DNA from: Proteromonas lacertae
Taxonomy: Eukaryota > Sar > Bigyra > Opalinata > Proteromonadidae
Assembly: GCA_002245135.1 (NCBI GenBank)
Contig: NGBS01000584.1
Span: 124,001-188,000, forward strand
Length of the DNA: 64,000 nucleotides
Direction of reading: 5' to 3'
A program made the position numbers and the translations under genes. Below are positions 52,505 through 63,085 of the stretch, piece after piece. Below the pieces are notes generated by a model that searched no databases, was not told the origin of the DNA, and worked only from the letters and a program-made list of their open reading frames with translations. Position 1 is the first letter of the stretch. Each line of letters starts with the position of its first letter.

Positions 52505-54556
52505 TTAGTTTATTTTCTTTCTTTTATTCTTTTTTTCGTATGAACATTCAATCCTCTTTGACATATAAATTGTTCTTTTTGTAGAGATATTATTTATATA
52601 GTTTAAAGTAGCATCATCTTGAATTATTTTATATCCTTCCTCAGAATTACTTATGAATAAATATATTGCTGTTATTATTATCTCTGATGCTTCTTTTTCA
52701 ATATTGCTATAATCTTTTGCTATGAATTTTTTAAATTCATTTTCTGCTATTTTATCATATATATAATTTATTAGTGATTGGTATATTTCTGTTATTGTAT
52801 CATCTTTAATACTTTGTAACATAGATGAAAAATATGATTTATGAATAGAAGCTTTTAATTTGACAAATTCTTCTTCATCAATGTTTATGTTTTCATAATT
52901 AATAATGTTATTATATACCTCTTTTTCATTTAAATTTTTTTCTATACTTTCTACTACTTCTGTTGGATAATGAATTTTACTGAAATAACAATCTGTAATT
53001 GGTATACTACTAAAAAAGTAACTTTTAAAACACTCGTTGCATATTAATTTATAAGTATCCACTTTTATATCAAATTTTACTTTAATATAAAGCATATGCG
53101 AACATGGTATTCCTGTTACCATTCTATATCCACAATTACAGCTAATTACATCATTATTACAACTTACAATATATTTATCATTCTCATTCTTCAAAATATA
53201 CTCGCTTTTTTCTTCATTATACCAACATTCATAAATTGAATCGCAAAGAATTGAACTTTGATAAATGAAATTTGCAGCACATTCATCCCACAGCATCGAG
53301 GATATTTCATCTAATTTATCGTTATTAACAGTAATGATTTCATTAATTATTTTATATTGTTTTTTGTAGATGTCTTCCAATACTGTCAATACTGCATCAT
53401 ATCTGGATCTACGATGTTTAAGTGAACTTTTAATATAATGATTTAATGCTTCAACCGCGCTAGTGCTATGGCACCCATATATACCCATTTCAGAAACACC
53501 ATCTTTTGTAAAATACGACTTATATTTATCACTTGTATTTTCTACAATTATTTCTCTTTGCAGTGGATTGGTTATATAATTATATAAAATACTTTTTAAT
53601 GCTTTATCTCGAATATATATTAGAAAGTGGAAGGTATCTATAACAAACTGGATATTTAATTCACGAAGGGCATATAAAACGGCAAGCTCTTTGTCATGTA
53701 TAACACTTACTATATTGCCGTTTGTATTAAGTTTTTGATATATAAAAAGATATGTGGATTTGTCTTTTTTTCTAGTTATTGCAAAAGCAACTAACAATAA
53801 CTTGTGTGGTGCTATTTGCATATACACTAGATACAGTTGCATATTATTCAAAATTACATTGAAAGTTCCATCACAAACCAAAGTCGAATATTTTTGCAAC
53901 CTTTCTTGGTCCATAATAACTAAAACTGTATCTTGATTTTTGTATACAGTATATTTTTGTTCAACATTAAAGAAAAATCTTCGCATCCCTTCTTCTTCAT
54001 TTCTTAATTCTTTTTTGAAATTAATAACTTTTGTTTTTATCTGCTTTTCTACATTATTAGTTATTCTATATCTATCCTTAACTGTTTTAATAATATTTGG
54101 CAATAATGATTTTGTGTTCTTAGCCATTGAAATTACTTCATTTTCAATATCATTAGTCAATTTATAAATTGTTCTTTTATCTATAATTCTATTCAACTTA
54201 TGATTGTGAGATTTAAATTCTACTATTATTTCGTTAGTATAATCAACCTTAACACAAAAATTACATCCTCCTTCATAATCACAGGAAAATGTTAATTCCT
54301 TCTTTGCATGACTTGAATAATGCACAACTGGTTTAAAACCTACTTGATACCCATAAAGATGAACGATAAAATAAACATCACCTTTCGTTTTGAACTTGGA
54401 TTTAAATATATCTTCGTGTATATCTGCAAACGTCTCAAAAGGTGGGTATATTTTGCACACCTTTGCCAGCTCTTTGCATCTGCCATCGACTATTGAGTGA
54501 CTGTCCTTACTAACAGGAATCACTACACATTCATTTACAATTTCAATTTTATTCAT
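52505..54556 (-). CDS. Mutator-like (MULE) transposase
   Basis: An intact single-exon frame of 683 residues. The N-terminal zinc motif C92, C98 or C101, H117, H119 (in SCDYEGGCNFC and FKSHNH) fits the WRKY/FLYWCH-type DNA-binding finger of this family. The MULE catalytic core shows VCDGTFNV (D229), VIHDKELAVLYAL (D288) and SAVEALNHYIK (E369), a plausible DDE triad. A SWIM zinc finger follows, C473-x-C475 and C485-x-H487 (ISCNCGYRMVTGIPCSHML). The acidic and lysine-rich C-terminus ends EKKNKRKKIN. The role is cut-and-paste transposition of the surrounding element. Codon use is as AT-rich as in host genes, and no intron is seen, unlike nearly all neighbours. The intact frame suggests the element is autonomous. 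Confidence 0.9.
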   Translation of the reverse strand: MNKIEIVNECVVIPVSKDSHSIVDGRCKELAKVCKIYPPFETFADIHEDIFKSKFKTKGDVYFIVHLYGYQVGFKPVVHYSSHAKKELTFSCDYEGGCNFCVKVDYTNEIIVEFKSHNHKLNRIIDKRTIYKLTNDIENEVISMAKNTKSLLPNIIKTVKDRYRITNNVEKQIKTKVINFKKELRNEEEGMRRFFFNVEQKYTVYKNQDTVLVIMDQERLQKYSTLVCDGTFNVILNNMQLYLVYMQIAPHKLLLVAFAITRKKDKSTYLFIYQKLNTNGNIVSVIHDKELAVLYALRELNIQFVIDTFHFLIYIRDKALKSILYNYITNPLQREIIVENTSDKYKSYFTKDGVSEMGIYGCHSTSAVEALNHYIKSSLKHRRSRYDAVLTVLEDIYKKQYKIINEIITVNNDKLDEISSMLWDECAANFIYQSSILCDSIYECWYNEEKSEYILKNENDKYIVSCNNDVISCNCGYRMVTGIPCSHMLYIKVKFDIKVDTYKLICNECFKSYFFSSIPITDCYFSKIHYPTEVVESIEKNLNEKEVYNNIINYENINIDEEEFVKLKASIHKSYFSSMLQSIKDDTITEIYQSLINYIYDKIAENEFKKFIAKDYSNIEKEASEIIITAIYLFISNSEEGYKIIQDDATLNYINNISTKRTIYMSKRIECSYEKKNKRKKIN

Positions 54557-54803
54557 ACTGGTACAATTAGTCTATATAATTAGATATACGTAAATAAAAA
54601 ATTACAGCTTTATTTCAAAAACAAACAAAAAACTAGTAGAAATGCAATTCTTAATCAACCAAAATTTCCCCCAAATACCCCTTTCATTTATTATTAAAAA
54701 AGAATTATTGAGGATAATCTATCAACACTATGTAGTATTCTATACAAAAAGAAAAATAAATATGTGTATAAATAGCATATCTAAGATCTGTCTAAAAGAA
54801 CAG

Positions 54804-57522
54804 ATTCACTATATTTTAATTCTAGCACCACTCTGTCTTTGTATATTAATCATAAAACCACATAATAATATTTCTAATTCATTTTTTGGACTTCTCTTTG
54901 AGATCACTTCTAATATGTAACATATTCACTATATTTTAATTCTAGCACCACTCTGTCTTTGTATATTAATCATAAAACCACATAATAATATTTCTAATTC
55001 ATTTTTTGGACTTCTCTTTGAGATCACTTCTAATATGTAACATATTCACTATATTTTAATTCTAGCACCACTCTGTCTTTGTATATTAATCATAAAACCA
55101 CATAATAATATTTCTAATTCATTTTTTGGACTTCTCTTTGAGATCACTTCTAATATGTAACATATTCACTATATTTTAATTCTAGCACCACTCTGTCTTT
55201 GTATATTAATCATAAAACCACATAATAATATTTCTAATTCATTTTTTGGACTTCTCTTTGAGATCACTTCTAATATGTAACATATTCACTATATTTTAAT
55301 TCTAGCACCACTCTGTCTTTGTATATTAATCATAAAACCACATAATAATATTTCTAATTCACTTTTTGGACTTCTCTTTGAGATCACTTCTAATATGTAA
55401 CATATTCACTATATTTTAATTCTAGCACCACTCTGTCTTTGTATATTAATCATAAAACCACATAATAATATTTCTAATTCATTTTTTGGACTTCTCTTTG
55501 AGATCACTTCTAATATGTAACATATTCACTATATTTTAATTCTAGCACCACTCTGTCTTTGTATATTAATCATAAAACCACATAATAATATTTCTAATTC
55601 ATTTTTTGGACTTCTCTTTGAGATCACTTCTAATATGTAACATATTCACTATATTTTAATTCTAGCACCACTCTGTCTTTGTATATTAATCATAAAACCA
55701 CATAATAATATTTCTAATTCACTTTTTGGACTTCTCTTTGAGATCACTTCTAATATGTAACATATTCACTATATTTTAATTCTAGCACCACTCTGTCTTT
55801 GTATATTAATCATAAAACCACATAATAATATTTCTAATTCATTTTTTGGACTTCTCTTTGAGATCACTTCTAATATGTAACATATTCACTATATTTTAAT
55901 TCTAGCACCACTCTGTCTTTGTATATTAATCATAAAACCACATAATAATATTTCTAATTCATTTTTTGGACTTCTCTTTGAGATCACTTCTAATATGTAA
56001 CATATTCACTATATTTTAATTCTAGCACCACTCTGTCTTTGTATATTAATCATAAAACCACATAATAATATTTCTAATTCACTTTTTGGACTTCTCTTTG
56101 AGATCACTTCTAATATGTAACATATTCACTATATTTTAATTCTAGCACCACTCTGTCTTTGTATATTAATCATAAAACCACATAATAATATTTCTAATTC
56201 ATTTTTTGGACTTCTCTTTGAGATCACTTCTAATATGTAACATATTCACTATATTTTAATTCTAGCACCACTCTGTCTTTGTATATTAATCATAAAACCA
56301 CATAATAATATTTCTAATTCACTTTTTGGACTTCTCTTTGAGATCACTTCTAATATGTAACATATTCACTATATTTTAATTCTAGCACCACTCTGTCTTT
56401 GTATATTAATCATAAAACCACATAATAATATTTCTAATTCACTTTTTGGACTTCTCTTTGAGATCACTTCTAATATGTAACATATTCACTATATTTTAAT
56501 TCTAGCACCACTCTGTCTTTGTATATTAATCATAAAACCACATAATAATATTTCTAATTCATTTTTTGGACTTCTCTTTGAGATCACTTCTAATATGTAA
56601 CATATTCACTATATTTTAATTCTAGCACCACTCTGTCTTTGTATATTAATCATAAAACCACATAATAATATTTCTAATTCATTTTTTGGACTTCTCTTTG
56701 AGATCACTTCTAATATGTAACATATTCACTATATTTTAATTCTAGCACCACTCTGTCTTTGTATATTAATCATAAAACCACATAATAATATTTCTAATTC
56801 ACTTTTTGGACTTCTCTTTGAGATCACTTCTAATATGTAACATATTCACTATATTTTAATTCTAGCACCACTCTGTCTTTGTATATTAATCATAAAACCA
56901 CATAATAATATTTCTAATTCATTTTTTGGACTTCTCTTTGAGATCACTTCTAATATGTAACATATTCACTATATTTTAATTCTAGCACCACTCTGTCTTT
57001 GTATATTAATCATAAAACCACATAATAATATTTCTAATTCATTTTTTGGACTTCTCTTTGAGATCACTTCTAATATGTAACATATTCACTATATTTTAAT
57101 TCTAGCACCACTCTGTCTTTGTATATTAATCATAAAACCACATAATAATATTTCTAATTCACTTTTTGGACTTCTCTTTGAGATCACTTCTAATATGTAA
57201 CATATTCACTATATTTTAATTCTAGCACCACTCTGTCTTTGTATATTAATCATAAAACCACATAATAATATTTCTAATTCATTTTTTGGACTTCTCTTTG
57301 AGATCACTTCTAATATGTAACATATTCACTATATTTTAATTCTAGCACCACTCTGTCTTTGTATATTAATCATAAAACCACATAATAATATTTCTAATTC
57401 ATTTTTTGGACTTCTCTTTGAGATCACTTCTAATATGTAACATATTCACTATATTTTAATTCTAGCACCACTCTGTCTTTGTATATTAATCATAAAACCA
57501 CATAATAATATTTCTTATTCAT
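54804..57522 (-). repeat. right 120-bp tandem array (about 22.7 copies)
   Basis: The same 120-bp unit as in the left array, in reverse orientation. The single variable base shows as T or C in CTAATTCATTTTTT versus CTAATTCACTTTTT. At the outer end the unit changes to TTTCTTATTCATCTATTAAA, mirroring the left array. Confidence 0.97.
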
Positions 57523-57855
57523 CTATTAAATAAGGAGCTTAAAAAATAAAAAATTTAAAATCATTCATACTTGAGGTTTGCTTTGTGAAAATGTTTTGTT
57601 TATTTTTTCATTAAATAAACATATTATTACGAAAATAATTGGAGGTCCTAAATGCAGATATTATGCACTTTTGTTTGGACATCAATTTTAAAACTAATGT
57701 CAAAATGAATTAATCATAAGTAAACGAAATTCACAGATAGTTTCAGAAACTCTTAATTACTTATCTATATCTTGAAGAAATTTAATATAAAGGCTGTAAC
57801 GCCACTAGAAATAGGGTGTTAAAAATTTGAACAGCCGTTCTAAAAAATTGTCCTC

Positions 57856-57864
57856 ATATTTTTT
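57856..57864. repeat. 9-bp target-site duplication of the Mutator-like element, right copy
   Basis: ATATTTTTT, matching 49489-49497. Confidence 0.75.
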
Positions 57865-57920
57865 TGACCTTTATCCCAACATACTGAAAACAATTATAAT
57901 TTAATTTTAGTTTTTTTGCT

Positions 57921-58040
57921 TCAATCACTACTAGAGTTAAAAATACATTAGTTTAAGCAATTAAATCACACATATTTAGATGCTAAGACACTTAAAAACG
58001 AAAAAATAAAAAATCTATTCAAGCCTCATTCAAGCCTGTT
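57921..58040. repeat. half copy of a miniature inverted-repeat element
   Basis: About 120 bp resembling the right arm of the element at 58522-59006: both contain TCACTACTA, a TA-CATTAG-like segment, ACTTAAAAACG or ACTCAAAAACG, and a final TTCAAGCCT. Only one arm is present, so it is a remnant. It lies in the right arm of the outer element. An 11-bp direct repeat ACCTTTATCCC occurs at 57867-57877 and 58101-58111 on either side of it. Confidence 0.6.
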
Positions 58041-58334
58041 TTTTCAAAATAAATTTTAAGCAGGTAAATGCAATAAGTAGGTATTCCTTTTCTATTTAAA
58101 ACCTTTATCCCGATGTCTACTATTGTTATAAGCTTTTAAAATAATATAAAAATAAAAAGTGTTTCCAGTACAGGAACCTAAACACGACTGTACGATCTTA
58201 TGCCAACGTAACTATTCTGGAAAACAAAGTGTTGATTAGTAATATTGAAGGGCCAGAGGTTACGTTTATGATATTAGAATTGAAAAAAGTCTTCTTAACG
58301 CTCAACGGCGCATTTAGCTCAACGACGCACAACA

Positions 58335-58339
58335 AATGC
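58335..58339. repeat. 5-bp target-site duplication of the outer element, right copy
   Basis: AATGC directly after the outer terminal repeat, matching 49346-49350. Confidence 0.7.
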
Positions 58340-58521
58340 GCTACCAATAATATAGCAGAATATGTAGGAATAATACTTGGAGTAAGAGAATGTATTAAAA
58401 TGGGATTTAAAAATGTGAAATACACTGGAATGAAAGAAAAGAAAACAAAGAAGCTGATGAACTAGTTAATAATGTAATCAATAAATTTAATTACAGCTTA
58501 TTTAAAAAAGAAATTAATAAA

Positions 58522-59006
58522 CAGGCTTGAGTGAGGCTTGAACTTATTTTTTTCTTTTTTCTGTTTTCTGTACTTTAACATAAAAAATAATGTATTCTAT
58601 TCATATCAGATAATGTATTTTAGACTGTAGTAGTGACTGATACATTAAAATAGAGAATGTAAAGAAATTTAATTTAATATTGATAATAATGAAGTTCTTA
58701 AAAAAGTATATCACAGATGTAGGTCATATGACAAACTAACTATATAGTTGTTAATAACTAACTCCGAACATCATGAATATCATATTAGTTTTGATTGAAT
58801 CATTCTGCAATATAGAATTCCGCCATACGGGGATTTCAGCCATGGGAACAACAAGTTATATCACCTACATCTGTGTTATATTATCTATTTAAATGTATCA
58901 GTCACTACTACAGACTAAAATGCATTAGCTGAGATGAATAGAATAAGAAATTGTGATTAAAAGACTCAAAAACGTAAAAAATAAATTCAAGCTTGTTTCA
59001 AGCCTA
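58522..59006. mobile_element. miniature inverted-repeat element (485 bp)
   Basis: The left arm starts CAGGCTTGAGTGAGGCTTGA and the right arm ends TTCAAGCTTGTTTCAAGCCTA. The arms pair over about 200 bp, including GTAGTAGTGACTGATACATT against its reverse complement (AATGTATCAGTCACTACTAC-like) and ACAGATGTAGGT near the centre. It has no coding capacity. No clear target duplication was found at the ends, so the copy may be old. The CAGG/TAGG tips are reminiscent of hAT-type termini, but that is a guess. It sits between the broken RNase H gene and the 3' end of the two-kinase gene. Confidence 0.7.
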
Positions 59007-59066
59007 TCAAAAATATATTTGTAATGATGTGGTAAAAGAATAACCTTAATATTTATATATTCATTT

Positions 59067-61357
59067 TTATAAAATATTCCTTATTAATGAATTAATGTCT
59101 AATTCTACATTTCCTCTCTTTAGTAATTTAATTATTTTTTCTAATTCATGTTGGAATTGGTCTTTATGGGATTTCAGGTATTTAGAATCATCTTCAGTGA
59201 ATGGTGGATTGTCTTGGGGAAGTTTTGGAAATAATATCTATTAAATAAAATATCATCAACATACATGTTGTTTGTCATTACTCCAAAATGAATTAAATTC
59301 ATCTTGATTCATTTCACTAATTTCTTTCAATGTTTTACATCCTACATGACCACCACCTAAATAAAAGTATACACTATGAGATTGATATTCACTATGACAT
59401 GCTAAACTATTATATTCTTCACTAATACTACTAGTAGTTACTGTTACAATATTATGCTGAGATGTATTATTAGAGGAAGGTGAAAATAATGAAATTCCCA
59501 CACTTGAATTACTATTAGATTTTTCTAAATGAGGAGAAGAATTGATTTGTTGTGATAATTTCTGAATTATGTATTCTACTATATTCATTTTTATTCTTTT
59601 GTTTGGATTTTTCTCTAACATTCTTCTTATCAGATCCTCAATCTCAGGTATTCTTTTTATTTTTGTTCTTTCAAAATTAAAACAAATTGATTTTGTTATA
59701 CTCTCTTGAATTTCATTCTTATTTTTTCCTTCAAATGCTTTCTTCAATGTGTATATTTCGAATAATATACAACCTAACGCAAATATATCACTAGCTGTTG
59801 AGTATGGAGGAGGTTTTACATTCCATAATTCTGGAGCTATATAACTTGGACTACCAGCAAAATTATTGTCTATTATGTAACTCTCTAAAGCTAAACCAAA
59901 ATCACCAATTATTAGTTCATGTTCATCTCCTATGAAGATATTTGCAGATTTTAAATCTCTATGAATTAGATCTTTACTATGAATATATTTCAATCCATTT
60001 ATTAAATCTTCCATATAGCCAACAATTTCCTATTACATTTATATTCTATAAAAAAGATACTTTCAGTGAGAAATGTTTATTCTTTTTTTTCTTTTCTTTA
60101 ATTAATTTCCTTAAATCTCCATTCTCATAATATTTAGTATATATATAAACAGTATTATTATCTGTATCTACATAATACTCTTCAAACTCTACTATATTTG
60201 TGGAATTAAACTTCTTCAACAATTCTATTTCATGAATTGTATTATCTACATTTAATTCATTTTTACTTTCATATTTCACCTCTTTTCTAGCACATATTTC
60301 ACCATCGTGTTCAACTAAATATACTTCCCCAAATCCTCCTTTGCCTAATGACATTAATCTTGTGTCTCTAGATGGATTAATATAATCAATCTTTCTTTTG
60401 TATATTTCTGCATCATCTTCTAAACTACGATTATAAAAATCTTCTCCAAAACAACTATCCAACGAATATTGACGATGCAATTCTAGGTGTGATAATTTAG
60501 ACAACTGCTGAGATGATTGACGTTTTAATTGATGAGATAATGGTTGAATTGACTGTTTTGTTATTTTATCCATCATTTTTTCTATTTCGTTTATTTTTAT
60601 TCTTTTATTTGGATCTTTTTCTAACATTCTTCTTATTAATTCTTCGATTTGAGGAACTTGCACTCCATTTGCACTTTTAAGATTCAAACTACTACTCTTG
60701 TCTGTATATGATGAAGAATATGTATCAAATGTATATACTTCATAAAATACACAACCTAATGAAAAAATATCACTTTCTTCAGAATATGGAGGAGGTTTGA
60801 CTTTATTCAATTCAGGAGCTATATAATTTGGAAACACTGATAAATTATCTATACACAAACCACAATCACTAATCAGCAATTCATTTTTATATCCTATATA
60901 TACATTTCCAGGATTTAAATCTCGATGAATTATCCCTTTACTATGAAGATATTTCATACCATTTATTAGGTCTTTCATAAAATTAATTATCTTCTATAAG
61001 GCATATATTAATAAAAATATATACATCAATTGACAAATCTTCATTTTTATCAATTAATTTCCATATACTACCTTTCCCATAATATCTACTATAAACATAA
61101 ATAATATTCTTATCTGTATCAATGTAATAATCCACCAGTACAACTACATTTCTATGATTAATTGTTTTTAACAATTCTAATTCATGAATTACATCATTAA
61201 CTATGCTTTCATTCTTTGCATCATATCTTATTGCTTTTCTAATTAGAACTTTACCATTACGTAAAACTAAATAAATATCTTTATATCCTTCTTTCTCAAT
61301 TTCCTTAAGTATTTCATCTGTATCAGGGAGTAGAATTTCATCTTCTTCAATTGACAT
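59067..61357 (-). CDS. protein with two tandem kinase domains (pseudokinase-kinase)
   Basis: Starts MSIEEDEILLPDTDEIL (ATG 61355-61357) and ends at TAA 59067-59069; about 735 residues in four exons, with introns near 60988-61018, 60023-60053 and 59239-59265. Domain 1 (residues about 15-260) has a degraded glycine loop (EKEGYKDIYLV), a kept lysine (IRKAI), HRDLNPGN instead of HRDLKxxN, and DCG instead of DFG with a very short activation segment. Domain 2 (about 325-590) is canonical: LGKGGFGEVYLV, ARKEV, HRDLKSANIFI, DFGLALE, GSPSYIAPE and DIFALGCILFE. The two are related to each other (both have LIRRMLEK(D/N)PNKRIK), so they arose by internal duplication. The layout is like the JH2-JH1 pair of Janus kinases, but these domains look NEK/Ser-Thr-like. 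The C-terminal tail is Lys/Glu-rich. Confidence 0.85.
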
Positions 61358-61442
61358 TACATGTAAAAATGGATTAAAAATGATTTTGGCTTGGTTAAGA
61401 TTTGTTAACAAACAAACCAGAATCAAACTTTTTAGAATTGGA

Positions 61443-62860
61443 TGATAAAACTATGCAAAGAAGATGATTCGATAAAAAGAAGATTGATATTTCAGATTCA
61501 TCGCAAATGTAAGAAAACAAAGGAATGTAAATTAGATGAGATGATGTTTAATTTAAGTAATAGTTATTATAATAAAGAAATAATAGAGATTGGATCATGG
61601 AATAGAATATTTCTTTAGAGTATTAAAACTCTTAAATCTATCAAAACTCAAATTTTGTATAGTTATAGTCTCTATCACTATCTAGTTGAAATTATTATAC
61701 CAATCCAATATCAATATATATTTGGATCATATCTTTCTCATTTATCTAATCTATTACAGTTAGATATTTCAGAGTGTGGTATTACTTCTACCTTTATTGA
61801 ATCATTTATCTTATCAATTCATTTAAAAGAATTGGAATTTGTAAATCTAAAATGTATAAATAATTCGATCATATATAATAATTGAAATAGTAAATCCAAT
61901 TGGTTTAAAAGGATTCAAATTGTTACTTCCATATTTGAAGTTGCCTATCAACAACAAAAATGAATTGAATCTGAGAAGAATGAATTTGGATGATGAATCG
62001 ATGATATTGTTATCACAAGAATTATATAAGTATCCTTGTGTTGAAAAAATTAATATTAGGCAGAACAGTGATATTAATTCAAGTGGATGGAAAGCCATAT
62101 TTTTAGTTTTTACAATTTCTAAAATCGAATTTGATTTTAATGGAAGTAAAGAATTACTGGTTGACAAAGATATTCCAGAATTCATCCAATACATCACAGA
62201 TAAATATAATAGATTAAACCTGAGTTATTTAAAAATTGATGATGTTTTTCTCAAATCATTTTTCTTGTTAAGAGTAAATGAGTTTAGTGAAATTACAAAG
62301 TTGGATTTGAGTAGTATAATTGAATGTTATTATATTATTATTATAGATAATAAATTGACATATAAAGGTATAGAAATATTGATAAACATTTTATCATCAT
62401 TAAGTCTTGAATATCTTGAATTATCTGGAAATGAAATAGGAAATGAAGGTATGAAAATTTTATCTCCTCATTTGCATTTATTGAAAGATAATAATATTGA
62501 AATGAATTGTTCAAGTATACCTGTAAATATAGTATAATGTGAAATAGATATGGGATTGTCTTGCAATGGATTAAAGTATATCATGAATTATGTTAAAGAA
62601 AATGATAATATTGAAAAGCTTTTCATTCACAGTATCTTTAATATTATATTATCAATTACATAGGTAATCCAATCGGCAATGATGGATTTAAATTATTATT
62701 ATATAAGTTAAATCTATTGATTAATGATTATCCAACATATGAAATGAATTTAGGTTACATTTATCCATTTATAGAAATGATTTGTTCATCATGGACTAAT
62801 GAAGAATTGGATTATTATTTGAATTATTGCATAATAAAGAAAGAAAGACACAATGAATGA
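61443..62860 (+). CDS. leucine-rich-repeat protein
   Basis: Several exons with LRR segments: LSNLLQLDISECGITSTFIE, ELNLRRMNLDDESMILL, EITKLDLSS, LEYLELSGNEIGNEGMKIL and IEKLFIHSNPIGNDGF. The consonant pattern L-x-x-L-x-L-S-x-N-x-I-G-x-x-G fits ribonuclease-inhibitor-type LRRs. Introns lie near 61852-61891, 62313-62345, 62521-62547 and 62631-62662. The 3' end at TGA 62858-62860 is well supported. The 5' end is not: from the first ATG at 61443 the frame meets a TAG near 61618, and I found no splice sites to pass it. A different start or a damaged N-terminus is possible. Divergent from the two-kinase gene. Confidence 0.6.
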
Positions 62861-63085
62861 TATATTTATTCTTAAAAACAAATACCAAAAGAAAAAGAAA
62901 ATGGAATAATAATACTCCTTTTACATCAAACATCAGAACAATCACATCAAATAATTTGATTTATTGATTATTCTTCATCAATTTTGATTATATTACCTCT
63001 TATCTCGGGTTATAATTAGTAATATATGTAAAAATGAAATATTATTTATTTATTTTCTTTTCTTTTTCTTTTCTTTTCTATTAAC

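Larger units (their letters stand above)
49498..57855. mobile_element. Mutator-like transposon with tandem-array terminal inverted repeats
   Basis: An 8,358-bp element. Both ends read inwards GAGGACAATTTTTTAGAACG and stay nearly identical for about 335 bp (49498-49830 and 57523-57855; I saw about one mismatch). Next come tandem arrays of a 120-bp unit, in opposite orientation on the two sides. Between the arrays lies one transposase gene on the minus strand. The total inverted repeats are about 2.2 kb (left) and 3.05 kb (right), differing only in copy number. Near-identity of the arms and an open transposase suggest a recent, possibly still active, insertion. The layout resembles foldback-type elements. 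Confidence 0.88.
49351..58334. mobile_element. outer inverted-repeat element, interrupted by a Mutator-like transposon
   Basis: The left end (from 49351, TGTTGTGCGCC) and the right end (to 58334, GACGCACAACA) are inverted repeats of about 55 bp with two mismatches near the tip. They are flanked by the 5-bp duplication AATGC. Without the inner transposon and one of its duplications, the element would be 617 bp, with no coding capacity, so it is a non-autonomous element. The TG...CA ends with a 5-bp duplication are the pattern left by retroviral-type integrases, as in Ginger/TDD DNA transposons; this class call is inference. Its right arm (57865-58270) also contains a half copy of another inverted-repeat family. 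Confidence 0.75.
49093..58500 (+). pseudogene. ribonuclease H-like gene broken by nested transposons
   Basis: The 5' part (49093-49350) encodes an N-terminal extension and then LRTDGGARGNPGIAGSGAV, the first strand of the RNase HI fold with the first catalytic Asp. The reading frame stops inside the inserted element. On the far side, 58340 onward continues in the same frame as ATNNIAEYVGIILGVRECI, which carries the catalytic Glu (NNIAE), if one copy of the 5-bp duplication AATGC is counted. Further on, KENKEADELVNN (58438-58475), the C-terminal N-x-x-AD-x-L motif, is in a different frame. The central 50 or so residues with the third catalytic Asp are missing. The gene is therefore damaged twice, by insertion and by an internal deletion with a frameshift. 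The last frame would end in a TGA inside the neighbouring miniature element. Confidence 0.8.

Noticed and set aside
49351-58334. LTR retrotransposon
   Set aside because: The long terminal sequences are inverted, not direct, and the only gene is a MULE-type transposase; no reverse transcriptase is present.
58198-58425. Minus-strand ORF of 75 residues
   Set aside because: It is the antisense shadow of the RNase H remnant and the outer terminal repeat.
58514-59014. 8-bp target duplication for the miniature element
   Set aside because: The flanks TTAATAAA and TCAAAAAT do not match convincingly.
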